NCBI GenBank assembly: GCA_007922195.1
Contig: ML681971.1
Span: 20,319,856-20,383,855 of the forward strand
Direction: 5' to 3'
DNA: 64,000 nucleotides
Origin: Podocnemis expansa
Taxonomy: Eukaryota; Chordata; Testudines; Podocnemididae
Position 1 is the first letter of the stretch, and every line of letters starts with the position of its first letter. The notes beneath the pieces are model-generated. The model was given only the letters and a program-made list of their open reading frames with translations, searched no databases and was not told where the DNA came from. Of this stretch, positions 12,263 through 24,521 are shown in pieces. Both the position numbers and the translations under genes were made by a program.

Positions 12263-13095
12263 TTAGTTTATCAAAAAGAAGATTGAGAGGTAACTTCATT
12301 ACAGTTTATAAGTATTTTCACGCAGGAGCATCGCTGCCCTAGGAAAGATGCGGGGCACTGGCCCAAGCCCCACCCCCTACCCAGACACCACACCCCCTGG
12401 CCGCAGGCCACGTCCCCAGCCGGGGACGGGGACGGGGACAGGGACGGGAGTGGCTGCGGGCAGCTGGGCCCCGGATCCCCGGCTGGGGACAGGGATGGGA
12501 GCAGCCACCACGGCTGCAGGCGGCTGGGCCCCGGATCCCCAGCCAGGGACAGGGCCGGAGCGGCTGCCACAGCCACAGGAAGCTGGGCCAAGGAACTCCG
12601 GCCCAATTGGGCCAGAGACTGGGAGAGGCACTGCCCCGCCAGACCCAGGGCACTGGTGCTGGGATTCAAGGCATGGGCCCCATGTGCCCGGTGCCAGCGA
12701 TGCCCCTGTTTTCATGTAGAGGAAATACCAGGTAGTAAAGGGCTCTTTAGTCTCGCAGGGAAAGGCAGAACAAGAACCAATGCCTGGAGGAGGAAACCAG
12801 GCAAATTTAAACTAGAAACCAGGCACAGTTTTTCAGTAGAAAAGGTGATTAACCATTGGAATAAATAACTTGCGGATGTAATAGACTCTTCTTTTTTTGA
12901 TGTCTTTTGAATCAAGACTGTCTGCCTTGCTGGAAGATATGCTTTAGCCAACACAAGTTATGTTTTAGTCAGACTCAAGTTATTGGGAGTAAATACAGAG
13001 ATACCTGGGTAAAATGCAATGGCCTGTAATGGACAGGATAGAGGTCAAACTAAATAATCTAATGGTCTTGTCTGTCTGTAAACTCTATGAATCTG
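12262..13095 (+). pseudogene. CR1 3' fragment split by a hAT element
   Basis: Sense-strand CR1 ORF2 C-terminus and 3' end. Left of the insertion: 'aagattgagaggtaacttca'. Right of it: 'aaggtgattaaccattggaa' and the 3' end 'taatggtcttgtctgtctg...ctctatgaatctgtgaatc'. The CR1 reading 'tacagtttataagtatttt' is cut at 12323 and resumes at 12709. No intact frame. Confidence 0.85.
12323..12708. mobile_element. GC-rich hAT-like element inside CR1 (386 bp)
   Basis: Flanked by TTTTCACG (12315-12322) and TTTTCATG (12709-12716), 7 of 8. Termini CAGGAGCATCGCTG and CAGGGGCATCGCTGG are clear inverted repeats. The interior has a 60-bp tandem unit: the 'ctgggcc' step occurs at 12464, 12524 and 12583. Same family as 5344-5811, in the opposite orientation. 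Confidence 0.9.
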
Positions 13096-13954
13096 TGAAT
13101 CAGTGAGGTCTTCTGATAAATGACAAAATATGAGTTACCCTTCCCCTCCAACACACAAACATGCCCCCTCCTAAAACCTCTGAACTGGGAGAAATAATAA
13201 GGTTTGCTTTGTAGACATCAGATTAAATCATAGCACTTCCCTTGGTTGCCAGAAGGTGGCGTATTTGTCCCTTACATCCTACATTGCATTTTTATTGAAG
13301 GGGGGACTTAAGAAGCTGCTTCTGCACACTAAGTGAAATTCAGTCCTGGGCAGATGGCCCAGACAAAGCTGGGCATCGCAAAGTACCCTTTAACCCTAGG
13401 GGAATAAGTGAAGTGCAGGGTTTGAGCTGGCTTTCTACACAGGTTAATTTCATGCATTGTGTCACATTGAGTAACTTTATATGGTAATGACAAAAAATCT
13501 GCAATCAATAATGAATCTCATATTAGAAAAACGAAAAGACAGGAATCTAGAAAGGCAAGACTACTAGTTATTTTCACATTTCTGCATGCAGACAGTCCAA
13601 GGGTAAAAGTAACTAGTTGTATTAAGTAACATGAAAGGTGAAGTCTAGTTTTCAAATAAACAGAACGGGACTAGTTTCTTAGACCTTATCATTTTGTCCA
13701 ATATGAAGGACATTGGTTAAACAAGGATTGAAATAAATAACCCTTCAAACTTAAATCTTTGCTAAGACCCCAGCTCAGTGAAGTAGTTAGGTATGTGCTT
13801 AACTTTAGTAATTTAGTAAATTTAGTAATTGATCATTTCTGTTGACATCAGTGGAAATACTCACCGGCCTGAAGTTTAGCATGCATCTTGCTGCTTCAGG
13901 GCCTATTAGAGAAGAGCAAGTTGAAAAGAAGTGGTATGCCACAGTATTGTGCAA

Positions 13955-14340
13955 GTGTCTGTGGTTAGAATATTGGACTGGGAATCAGGAATCCTGCGTT
14001 CTGATCTTAGAGAGGCACTGTGGTCTATTAGGGCATAAGCCTGTGACTTGGGAGACCTGGATTCAATTCCCTGCTCTCCCACAGACTTCCTCCCATTCTG
14101 TAAGTTTCCCCATCTTCAAAGTGACTGATGAAATGGGATTTTCTCACATGAAAGCTCCTGCAATACATAATTTGTTAGTCTTTAAGTGCCAGGACTCCTT
14201 GTTTGTTTTGCTGAACTAGACTAACACGGCTGCCCCTTTGGAACTCTGTGACCACAGTCTCTCTGTGCCTCAGATTGCCGGGAAGAATGCACTCAGATAC
14301 TACGGTAATAAAAGTCATACTGAGAACCTAAAAATGAAAC
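13955..14340 (+). repeat. MIR-type SINE interrupted by the dispersed repeat
   Basis: The head 'gtggtctattagggcataag...ggattcaattccctgctctc' includes a tRNA-like B box. The SINE is cut after 'cccacagacttcctc' and resumes at about 14245 with 'tgtgaccacagtctctctgt' and 'gcctcag'. The insert (about 14095-14250) ends 'ctaacacggctgcccctttg'. Confidence 0.65.
14095..14250 (+). repeat. Dispersed sauropsid repeat inserted in a MIR
   Basis: Starts near 'cattctgtaagtttccccat' and continues 'gaaatgggattttctcacat', 'ttgttagtctttaagtgcca', 'ctaacacggctgcccctttg'. The copy at 62848-63005 has the same extent, which supports these limits. Confidence 0.7.
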
Positions 14341-14349
14341 CGAGTGGGA

Positions 14350-17300
14350 AGAGCAGCAGCACAAACTGGCTGATTTCTGGCTAACCTGAGTGCTATATAA
14401 ATAGCATAAGTAGTGAAGGCTAATTAATCGTGTAAAATGCTGTTAGCTGCCAAGTGTGCATCATGAGTCGTCGGCTTTGTAAATTAGGGAGGAAAAGTTT
14501 TATGTTGTATCTGATTTTTAACACCAGTAAAAAAGTGAACTCAGGGAAGGTCTCTCTGCCAGGGTTTGGTCACAGAAGTTCTACAGAACTATTCCCAATA
14601 ATCCCTGCCTGCACTTTCTGAGGATCTCTTGCCACAGTTACTCAGAGCCCCGTCCATCTGGAGAGGGGTACTTCTATAAATGCTGCTTTCCAAATGAGAA
14701 AAACCTGCTGGCAGATAGCAGTGATGGAAGCATATTGTCCTCTTGCATTCCATGTCATAGTACGAAGCAGCAGAATGTCTGCAGCTGACAAGTCTGTACT
14801 GAGACTCACCAGCATTGTAACTGTGCGGGGAGATTGGGAGGTAACCAGCTGACCCTCAGTGATGGAGTGCAGCCAGCAAACCTCTTCCAGAGCACTGGCC
14901 TAAGAGTTTTAAGAGCATATCCATAGTGCCAAGAGTATAAACCTCCAACAGCTGTTCTTTATAAATGCAGCACTACATCCTGGTCCAGACATCTTACGCA
15001 AGTAATTTCCTTAAGCTGGTTCTGCAATGAAAAAAAAACAAAGTAACCAAAAATCATAGGCTGAATTGCAAATATTACAGAGAAGCAGGCATTATAATAG
15101 CTTGTGCATTACTAGAAGCTTTGCTTATGGCTTTGTGTAACAGGAGAAAGGAAATAACAGAATATTTTTAAAAGGAGAACTTCCAAGTCCTCAGCCATAT
15201 TAGTTATTCTCCATGTTCAGGCGAAGTCTAAAACATCCAAGTTATTGCTACATGATCTACAGTAGGTTGTGTAGATGCCTAGATTATTATGTAATACATA
15301 TCCCATTACGACACTGGAAAATAAGAGCTTTTCTACAGTGCTTATTTATCATTTTCAGTGAGATTTATTTTCCTCCCATGTCAAAAGAATATAGGTCCAA
15401 GGAAGGATAAGAAGCTCAATAACCGCTGCTTGTTTGCTTGTTCTTTCAATGTGTACCTATCCTGATCTTAATTTTAACTTAAATCTAAAAATATGTAAGC
15501 ACTTTCCCTCACAGAAACTGAAGGGAGGACAGAACATTTCACAAATAAAATATGACTTTACTGAGCCTATTGGGGCACTTAAATTATGTTCCAGCACCCA
15601 ACCTTCTTGCTTAATTATGGTAGCTAAAATCACTGATATGTATCGTAAAAGAAATGGAACCAATTTTTATTTCTGGTGCAACTCCATTGATTTCAGGTTT
15701 ACTCCACCAGCAATAAAACTGACTGAATAATTGCAAGAGGGCAACATGTATTAAATAAACCACAGTGGAACAAGTAGGAAAAGAGAAAAAACCTCAACAT
15801 CCCTCCACCACCAGCAATAAAATACAGACCTACCATACCACATCCACTTGAAAAGGAAAGGAAGGCTTGAGGTTCCGCACGCTGGATGCCATGTCCAATC
15901 TTTGGAATGGATCTAAGAGAAGAAAATGTCATTCATAGGCCCAGCCTCCCAAACTCTCAAGGTTATACCTCTGGGAAATGTTGACCACTTCCATCCTACT
16001 GTGATGGAAAATAAGGAAACAGGAGTCCCAAAAGCATGCAGCAGTAATCTTTAAAGCTCTGAATAACACAAGGGTTGGTAAGAAATAAGCAGATGGTGCA
16101 GGACGCAGCACAATCCTCAGTGACTTTCCTGAGAAAAGGTCCTTGCACAGCTGTGCATCCTGTAATTATTTGCAGCCCATGAGTGGTTTTCAAGGTAGCC
16201 CAGAGAGAGAGAGCACTAGAGGTAACCCAATATAGAACCAAGAGAGATGTGAATTGCTGTGGTGAGAGCTGTTTCTACAGGAAAAGATGCTGACTTAAAA
16301 AAAATTGAATGATAATATAAGGCAAACTAACCAACAAAAACACTTGGACGCCATCAAAACCTCAATCTCCACTGTCAGCTGCCCAGTGTAGATGAAGTTC
16401 TGCTCTCTAAGCTGTGGGATGTAATGGAGGGCAGAGCTTGGCCTGATATGTTACATATCTGCAGTGTTTTAAAGATGCACTGTGAGGGTTGAAGAAGTCA
16501 GTCCAAATGATTGGACTGTTCTGTTTTATTGCTGTCAGTTGTAACAGTTCAAGTGAGTCAGCAAAAAACTTTCTTAGGATAATCCTCCAGAGAGAGATGA
16601 ATACAGGAGTGATGGATTTTGGATGATTTCCCAAAATGCTGTATTCATTAGGGCCAAAAGCTCTCAGTAAATGAACTATATCAGGTGCTGTTTTAGAAGG
16701 ATTAGCTTTGTCTGATACAAATGTATAGCGGCAGTCATTTGTACATCCAGCTGCTGAACAAAGTCAGGAAGGCAGCTTAGAAGGCAAGAGCCCATTGGAC
16801 TAGAGATTTTAGAACAAATAGCTCTCCTTGTAGATGAGCATTGCAAAAGAGGTTACTAGACAGTGAGAGAGAATTTTGCCTCCTGCTTAACATGACATTT
16901 ACCTCAACTATTCCAATTAACCTGAAAATGTAGGTTAGGAAAACGGTATAATATCTACTCTCCTACAGTTGCTTTTGTTTTTAATGAACATCAGATCCAG
17001 TGCATCTTCCCATTTTAGGAAAGCTTCTCTCTTTTTAAACCAAAAACTAAAAACTAATAGTTTGATGTTTCTGTGTATGGCTACTGTATGAACAGCAGTT
17101 GGCTATTTTGATAACTGATGTATGCCTTTCACAACATAAACTGGTGTTATGTGTAAACCATAGCATCTGATGATCAATTCCTGAAAAGGGCCATATGTAG
17201 GAACATTTGGGCGCATGTTACAGCTGTCAGTGTATAGAAAAAAAGGAGAGGGAGGGGGGTTGAGGAATAATAAAGTCATACACATAGGAGGCCTATCACC

Positions 17301-20300
17301 ACTAGGTTACCCAACCCAACTCCAGCAAAAAATGATTTTATTCCAGACTGACAAATTCTAAACCTTGCTTCTCTCAGCTAGTCAGTGTGAATAAAATCCT
17401 TTTGATACGTCCTCCCTTAGCACCTTATCTGAATGCAGTGGTAGTGAAATGCGCCCAGTTGACAGCCTTAGAACCCAAAACTTGCATTGACAGAACATGT
17501 ACAGCAAAGGTAGCAGGAACTGCTTGCCTTCATAACACCTTGCTAATGTGTTCCTTGTCGAGTTCTCAGAAACGATTCATTTCCTGGCTTCTTTGCTGGG
17601 GCTCAGCAAACATAGTTGTTTTGGATATAATGTTATGTACAAAAAAACATGTTAAAAGAACAAACTAAAATGCCAGAATGAACACTGCGTGTACGGCCTT
17701 AAGCCAGCTCCACTGTGAATATAATTAAAATAGTCTTCAATGACATGATCACATTTACTTTTTCTATCGGACCCTTAACTCATTCAGTATGCTGGATGGA
17801 CCTGTCCAGGGATGAATCAGGGCTGTGCAGTGAACAATTGTCTGTAGGAGCCCTGCTTCATTAGTTGCAAAAGCTGGAAGGTGTGTAGGGAATGAAGCAG
17901 AGGATTAGAAGAGGAGAAAGGATGGTCTCCTAGTTAAGGTAATTAAATACTGGATTCTATACGTCTCTAACACAGAGTTCCTGTATGATGCTAAGTGAGC
18001 TATTACAGGCAGTCTCTAATTGTGCGTTCCTCACTCTCTCTGTGGGTGCTGTACTTGAGTATGTGAAGTGCTGTGCCATGCTAAGTTTCCTGAAAAGTCC
18101 TATCACAGGCATCTGAAACGGGGCACCCAAAATGAAAGTACACTTTTGACATGAATGACTCTGTGCAGTTCCCCATTGGCATTTCCTAGCTTCTGACTGT
18201 TTGACTTTGCAATTTTAATATTCTTTTAATGTAGTTTTTTGTGTGTAATTTCTCATGTGTTTCAAAAAGCAAACTGAAGATTCCCTCATGTGGAATGTAG
18301 CAGTACTTCTGGGGCCTGGGGCCTGTAGGGCACCATTCACATCCATTCCCCAGTGAGGGTTGTGTGGCTTCATGTCAAATCAAGATCAACAACATAAGAG
18401 CCTGGGGCTCAGTGGAACACATACCTGCAGTCTGATTAGAGAGACTGATTAAACTTGACCATGAGGTTGACTTCTGGTCAGTTCTACTCCTGGCTCCCAT
18501 GCATTAAAGCAGTCATGTGTTGTTCAGGTTGCAGTATCTGGTGTTTAAATGCTGTCCCGTTTAGACTGAATGGTAACATTTCTATATGGTGCTAGATTGT
18601 GAGAAAGATTGGGGGTGTGTGTGAAGTGCTTTGGGCCCCGTTCTATAAACCAGAATAACTCTATTGACTTGGAGCTATGCTAATTTATACTAACGCAGGA
18701 TCTAGTCCCTCGTGTGATCGGAGCTATCAAAAGGGAAAACGTTTTTCACAGTGTAGTTAAAACTTCCTTTACATTCTCATAAAAGAACTGAGCAATCTTG
18801 TTTTCTCCTTCCTCAGAGAGCTGTGCTAAACTGAAAGCCTTTATGTCGCGGCCTTTATGTTGTTGTCTGAAATTCTGACTGATTTCTTCATTCACAACAC
18901 CAAATAACTGGGCTTTTGTCCTGCATGTGCTGCTGTTTTATGTGATGCATCTGCCTATTATGAGGCACTGAGGCAGACATGAGTCGTGTTACAATTCTCC
19001 ACCCTTTTTTTTGCCCTAAATTAATAATACAAGGAAGATAAATGACCTATTTGGCACATGGTCTCTACCAAGACCCAGGGTCCTCCAGAAATACTGCACG
19101 AAGGCAGATGGAGGAAATTATTGAAGTGAAATTTAACATAAGAGTCACCGTAAAAAGCACAAGAGGACCTCCAATAAAGGCCGAAGCCTTCAACATTTTA
19201 AGCAGCAGCAGTCCAGGCTCTGAGAGGCATTCGCGCAGTGGCCTTGAACAAGACACTATCCATTTGCACTTTGGCTTCCCTTTCTATACAATGAAGTTCA
19301 TCACACCTACCTGAATAATGATGAGGACTATTTAGTGTTTTTTACAACATTTGGTAGCTGAGAAGTGCTGGGTGTTGCTGTTATAACTGATGGACTGAGA
19401 GTTATGAAGATTGCAGATGATTTCAGAGGTCAAAGCCACTTTGATACCATAGCGAGTCCATATCTTGGTAGTGATGAGGAGAAAAGTCCAGGGACAGGAA
19501 TTTGCCAAGAAGCTCCTTCCCTCTGGAAACAAAACCTCAAGAAGATTTTGTTTGCAGGGCTTGGCTGCTGCTGGGATGCCACAGATGTAGATCTTTCCTT
19601 ACAGGGCTGACACTGCCGGTGTGCTCTGCTGGGTGATTTGGGTCATCCAGTTCTTAAAGCTAAATCAAGAGCATCAGACCTTAAGCTTTTGTCTGAGATG
19701 TGAAAAGATATATTAGAAAGCAGGCTAGTTAGCATGATGTTAAACACAATTTTGTCCCTTAGTGTGGGCCTCACATCTATATAGCCTTTCACAAGCTCAC
19801 AGCTAAAGGAGCTGGTACCATCACATGGGGGCAGTCAGAATGAATTGACTACTAGCTGCTGTTAAAATAGAGGCCTGTGGTGCTGAAGGGTCTAGGTTCA
19901 TTCCGATCTGATGGCCATCATGTCTGCATGTGCATGTGGCCATTGTTTGTTATCAGCTCAAGGAACCAGCTCCAGGACTGCTCTATAAAAATGCAGCCTC
20001 AGTTCAGAACTGGGCCTACAGTCATGTGTTCAGCATCATGGTATCCCCTTGTGTTGGTCAATAGCTGGACTGGATGGTGAGCAGCAGGTAATGCAGGATG
20101 ACGGAGGAGAAATAGACTGGCGAAAATGTCTTCTGTCTCCAAATAGTTCTTGCACTTCCTCTGTAAGGTAGGCTTAGAAGCTGTGCCTAACAGCTTCGGG
20201 CGGGGGGGGGGCACCTAATCTGCATGGGTGCTGTATTAGCATGAACACCAAGAGCACAATTAGGTATTAGCCTATTGGGTGCAGGGCATAGTGGGTAATG

Positions 20301-20700
20301 GTATTTGGGGTTAATCTGATCACAGATATGTCAATATCTGTAATTCTACTGAGGGGAAATATAAAATACTGTCTTTTTGTGAATTGCTACTCTCTGTTTC
20401 AAATCTGCCTAGGTTAATTAAAGGGTAAAAACTACCCTTAGTTAAGAAGAGGCTTGTAGGAAAAAAGATGGCATGTTTCAGCCTGAAAGAAGTTGAAAAG
20501 ACAGAGGTGGGGGTTTAAGGCTCTCTTTGCCCCTCCCTGTATTGCCTTTCCTGTCTAATGACAGATCTGGCTAGGCTTCTTCTGAGGCCTTTGTCATTTA
20601 AATAGAGGTAGCTGTTTGCAGCTACTTGAAGTTAAAAGCTGGAATTACTAAAGTAAGAAGCAAACACTCTCTGAGCTAACATTACTAGAGAGAAAGAAAA
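14350..20700. other. No gene recognised
   Basis: About 6.3 kb of unique-looking AT-rich DNA with only short frames. 18630-18712 resembles the 'attgacttggagctatgcta' dispersed repeat. I see nothing else in it. Confidence 0.45.
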
Positions 20701-20739
20701 TCCTTCCTCTGAGCTGAAATTACTGAAAAGGAGCAGCAG

Positions 20740-20985
20740 ATGAAGGAGCCAGCAGACAGTGAGAGGAGCCAGCGATGCGCTGGACAGGGTCAGTGACCGG
20801 TGGGTGGGGCTGACTGACAGTGGGCAGAGCCAGTGGACGGTGAGAGCAGACAATTGTGAGCTGGATGGTGTGAGTGACCGATGGGCGGAGCCGGCGGACA
20901 GCGGGGAGAGCTGAGGGATGGTGCTCTTGGATGGAGTGAGTGGCCAGTAGGTGGCGCCGGTGGACAGCTGGCATGAAAGACACTC
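20740..20985. repeat. Degenerate tandem repeat
   Basis: Three diverged steps of 'gtgagtgaccgatgggcgg'-type sequence at about 20790, 20870 and 20935, with unequal spacing (about 80 and 65 bp). The locally higher GC is unlike its flanks. Sequence to about 21265, ending 'gcagaagggttaca', might belong to an LTR, but no matching start or duplication was found. Confidence 0.5.
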
Positions 20986-21769
20986 CTTACGACCCCTAGG
21001 GTTAGTTGGGAGTCTAGTTAGCACTGATTCCCCAGATCAGTGCCGGTTGTGCAATTAAGTCTTGCATGTTCTGTTATGTGGTGTGGGTTGTTGGGAACTT
21101 TACTCTGTACTGATTTGCTAGATCAGCACTAAGTTGTGTTATTTGGCCTTTTACACTCTGTTTTACTACTATTAAAAGTGGTGTTTACTACACTCAGACT
21201 TGTGCTTGCCCTAGGTACAGAACCCAGCCCTTGTTCTGCCAGCCTGCCCTGGCAGAAGGGTTACACCTCTGAAGATATTTAAGATCAGTGCTGCTCCACT
21301 GAGGTCAGCTGAAATACAGAAGGGTCGATAATTGCCTAAGGTATTGCTAGTTGCCACACAACCACTGTACATCTTAGTATTTCTATCTCTTTTAAATGTG
21401 CATTCATCCATTTTTACTTTTTTGCTGCAGTGGATTTGGAGTCACAAGGAAAGGGCTACAAATCTTGCCTCTGGGTCACTGAGTCAAATCCTAGCTTTCC
21501 TGTCAAGATTTGGAAACTCATGATTTTGAATTGATTAAAACTCTAAGGTGTGGCACACTCTGTAATGTTGTACTTGCTAAGATCTCCCCTTTCTAGTCTT
21601 TTGAAGTCTGATCTGAAGCCCTGTGAAGTCAACGGAAGTCAATCCATTTTGTTTCATGGGCTTTGTATCTGACATTTACTGGTAGTTTTAAAGTTTTGCC
21701 CCAAATGTCTCCTATAAATAACAGAAGGGGGAAGGATTGTCTGTTTTTAAAATACAGGATGGGGATTCT

Positions 21770-22090
21770 GCAGTTGTGGGTCCTGTTCCTAGCTTTGTCA
21801 CACATTCATTATAGAACCTTGACCAGATCACTTGTTCTGCCTTTTCCAAAGGGGCAGTCACATTAGCCTAGTTCAGCAAAACAAGCAAGGAGTCCAGTGG
21901 TGCTCAGACTAAATTTATTAGTCTTTAAGTGCCACAGGACTCCTTGTTTGTTCAGTCTTCGATCACCTATCCACAAAATAAGGATAATACTTAACTAGGC
22001 TATCATCTGGGAGTGCTGTGAGACTTAGAGAATTAACATTTTGTAAATTGCTTTCAGACCTTCAGCTGAAAGTTGCTAGAGAAATACAAC
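21770..22090 (+). repeat. MIR-type SINE interrupted by a truncated foldback repeat
   Basis: MIR words 'cttgaccagatcacttgttc' and, after the insert, 'cacctatccacaaaataagg' plus 'gataatac'. The insert (about 21848-21953) carries 'cagcaaaacaagcaaggagt' and its reverse-complement-like right end 'ccacaggactccttgtttgt'. Confidence 0.6.
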
Positions 22091-22920
22091 TTAGTGAGAT
22101 TATTTGGTTCTATATTTGCCCAGTGAGAAGTTTTCAGTGCAAGACTTCCAATATGCCATAGGCAAGATTTTGTTGAACTTTGCATATAAATGCTTTTGTT
22201 AAAAAAGCTGTTCCCTAAACTGCCTCTTAGCAATCCTGGAGGCTGTAAGCATGTATCTGTGCTTGCCTCTTTGATTATCCAAACATTATTTATTGCAAAT
22301 GTTATTTATTTATTGTTTATTGTTCAAACAAAACTTTATAGGTCAGGTTGTTTTTTTTTTTAAACAAGGAGCAATGGATTTCAGATCTTTAAACCAAACC
22401 CTCACAGCATTTAGGATCTTAATTCACTGATTTTAGTGGCAGTGAGGAGCTTAAATATCTTTGAGGACCTGGGCCTCCGCATCCATTACTCCTTCTCTCA
22501 GAATTGGGCCTTTTCTTCTAGAAATTAAGCACTCACTATAGGGACACCAAATGTGAGAGGCAACAATGTTTTTAGTAATCATATTGATCACACACCCACA
22601 TTTGGGATCCATTACCTAAAAGGCTGGACAAATACCTAGGCTACTGAACTCAGTGGCCCCAGGTAAAAATTTAAGGGTGAGTAGGAGGCGCACAGCAATG
22701 CAACCAGAAGCCCAGCTGTATTTCTTTACAGATTGTTTGGAAAGGCAGAGATCTGATTTTAACCTGTCTCAAATGCATAACCATACCAGCTGCCAGCTAG
22801 TGGCCTTCTTAGAGAAGGGGCTTGGGGCTGAAGACTGTGGCCTTCTTAATGAACTACAGGTGGCCTCACCACCAGGTGAATGGAGCCATGAGGACAGAAT
22901 GCAGAGAGTTCATGTGGCAC

Positions 22921-23080
22921 CAGAGCCACAACGTGGCAATCCAGCACCCGGGGCACGTTCCAATCGGAACATGCCCCTTGCCATTAGTGGCACTTAGGGC
23001 CAGCGCCGTGAAACGCGCCCTTTAATAGAGCAGCGTGCCTGGGTCAAAGCCCCATCTGCCCCACAGTAGTTACAGCCCTG
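22921..23080. mobile_element. hAT-like MITE (160 bp)
   Basis: Flanked by TGTGGCAC (22913-22920) and CGTGGCAC (23081-23088). Termini CAGAGCCACAAC and CAGGGCTGTAAC are imperfect inverted repeats. The interior 'cggggcacgttccaatcgga' and 'acatgcccctt' is itself partly palindromic. No second copy was noticed in the window. Confidence 0.75.
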
Positions 23081-23392
23081 CGTGGCACTCATCCTGTAGA
23101 GAAACAAAGGAGTTCATTCTCCATGATTGTCAAACCCAGAACCTTTCACTGATGCTATGTTCACACCAATCATAATAATCAGTTCAACAGAGTGTAACAT
23201 GGATAATAGTCCTGTGTGTCTCCCTTTGTCTCTCCTTTTGTTCTTCCCCATTTGTAGCCCCTTCCCCTTCGCTATTTTAATTGCGCTGCTTGGAGTATGG
23301 TTTTTCAGTTGAAGTATTAATATTCGAGTGTTAGGTTGTATCAACAACATTATTTGAGTTGTGTTACAGCTGGAAGTTGCATTCCTTTAGGA

Positions 23393-23562
23393 CAGGGGTC
23401 TCAAACATGGGGCCCCTGAAGTTATTTCCTACGGCCTGGAATGACACTCTCGTTACCAATATTTGCAATATTGTTGTATGAAAAGGTTTCTGTGGTGCGG
23501 CCCTTGGGCTAACGTACTTGTCCTCATGTGGCCCTCGTGGTGATTTGAGTTTGAGACCCCTG
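23393..23562. mobile_element. hAT-like MITE (170 bp)
   Basis: Flanked by CTTTAGGA (23385-23392) and CTTTAGGG (23563-23570). Termini CAGGGGTCTCAAACATGG and CAGGGGTCTCAAACTCAA. Same family as 55762-55932: both contain 'gttgtatgaaaaggtttctg' and 'tggtgcggccct'. Confidence 0.9.
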
Positions 23563-24216
23563 CTTTAGGGCCTGATCGAGGAAAGTGTGGAGAGACTTCT
23601 GAGAGCCCCTCAACCAGCCACAAGAGAGGCTACAATGAGGAGCCTGCCTGGGAGTGGCCTATAAGTGGGTTTGTACAGCTGGGTCAGGATATTGGTGACA
23701 AGGTGGAGAAGATCATGTATTTTACTGGACCCATTGCTGTTGATGAGAAGGGTCTGATGTGATACACGGAGCCTCTCCTTCAGCTCAGCCTTCCCCAGGG
23801 CCCCTTTCTCATCCTGCAGCTGTCATGACAGAAAATGGAGCTGAATGCCCAGCGCTTTGCAGGATCAGGCTCTGTTTAAAGCCTTTCCCTTCGGTAGGGT
23901 TACCTGATGTCAGGCAAAAGGAGAAGGCGTCCTCCTTCTTACCTTCACGTCCTCCATCCGGCAGGCATTTTAAAATACGTGATTTTGTCCCGCTTTTTAC
24001 TTACAGGGTTACAGTCTGCTGGAACACCCTATTTTTGGGCGGAAGCGTTCCAGGGCCCCCTACAGACAGAAGACTATGACATTAATACTACATTTGCTCC
24101 ATGTGCCCTCCAACAGTCAGTTTCCTTTTCCTACTTCCTCGTCCTCCTGTCCATGCTTTTGGGACCTAGCAGCCCGGCCCTGTGGTGCTGATTCCCTCCC
24201 CCCCATGCGTGGCGCT

Positions 24217-24222
24217 CACGTG
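24217..24222. promoter_or_regulatory. CACGTG E-box
   Basis: Perfect palindromic E-box in the CpG-rich block upstream of MNT. This is the preferred site of MYC-MAX, MXD-MAX and MNT-MAX dimers, and also of USF. Occupancy is inferred only. Confidence 0.5.
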
Positions 24223-24346
24223 CTGCTCTCCCGGCTCGTTCTCCGCGCGGGGCGGATACCGGCGGCAGGGAACTCCCCCTATTCAAATCCGGCTCCGTTT
24301 CCCCCTGCCCCGCACCCGCTGTCACGTAGCCTGGGCCTGCCCGCCT

Positions 24347-24352
24347 CACGTG
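24347..24352. promoter_or_regulatory. CACGTG E-box
   Basis: Second perfect E-box, 130 bp (about 12 helical turns) from the one at 24217 and in the same CpG-rich block. Confidence 0.5.
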
Positions 24353-24513
24353 GCGCGGCCCCTTTAAGGCGCGGGCGGGCGGGCGCGCGCCGTGACTAGA
24401 CAGATTCTCCCGGCCCCGCCCCCTGCGATCAGGCGGCTCGCGCCAGCCCCGCCCCCTCCACGTTGGTTTTCCCGAGGTCTGGGGAAAGGCGCCGCGGCCG
24501 CGAGCCGAGCGAG

Positions 24514-24521
24514 TGACGTGA
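24514..24521 (+). promoter_or_regulatory. CRE/ATF-like site
   Basis: TGACGTGA followed by CTC resembles a CREB/ATF site. It lies in the CpG-rich block upstream of MNT, where such sites are common. Confidence 0.35.

Noticed and set aside
12421..12600. CRISPR-like regular repeats
   Set aside because: The 60-bp periodicity is a direct tandem minisatellite without unique spacers, in a vertebrate genome.
1..24150. METTL16, the expected upstream neighbour by mammalian synteny
   Set aside because: No part of its coding sequence was recognised. It may lie to the left of the window or only its 3' UTR may be here, which I cannot show.
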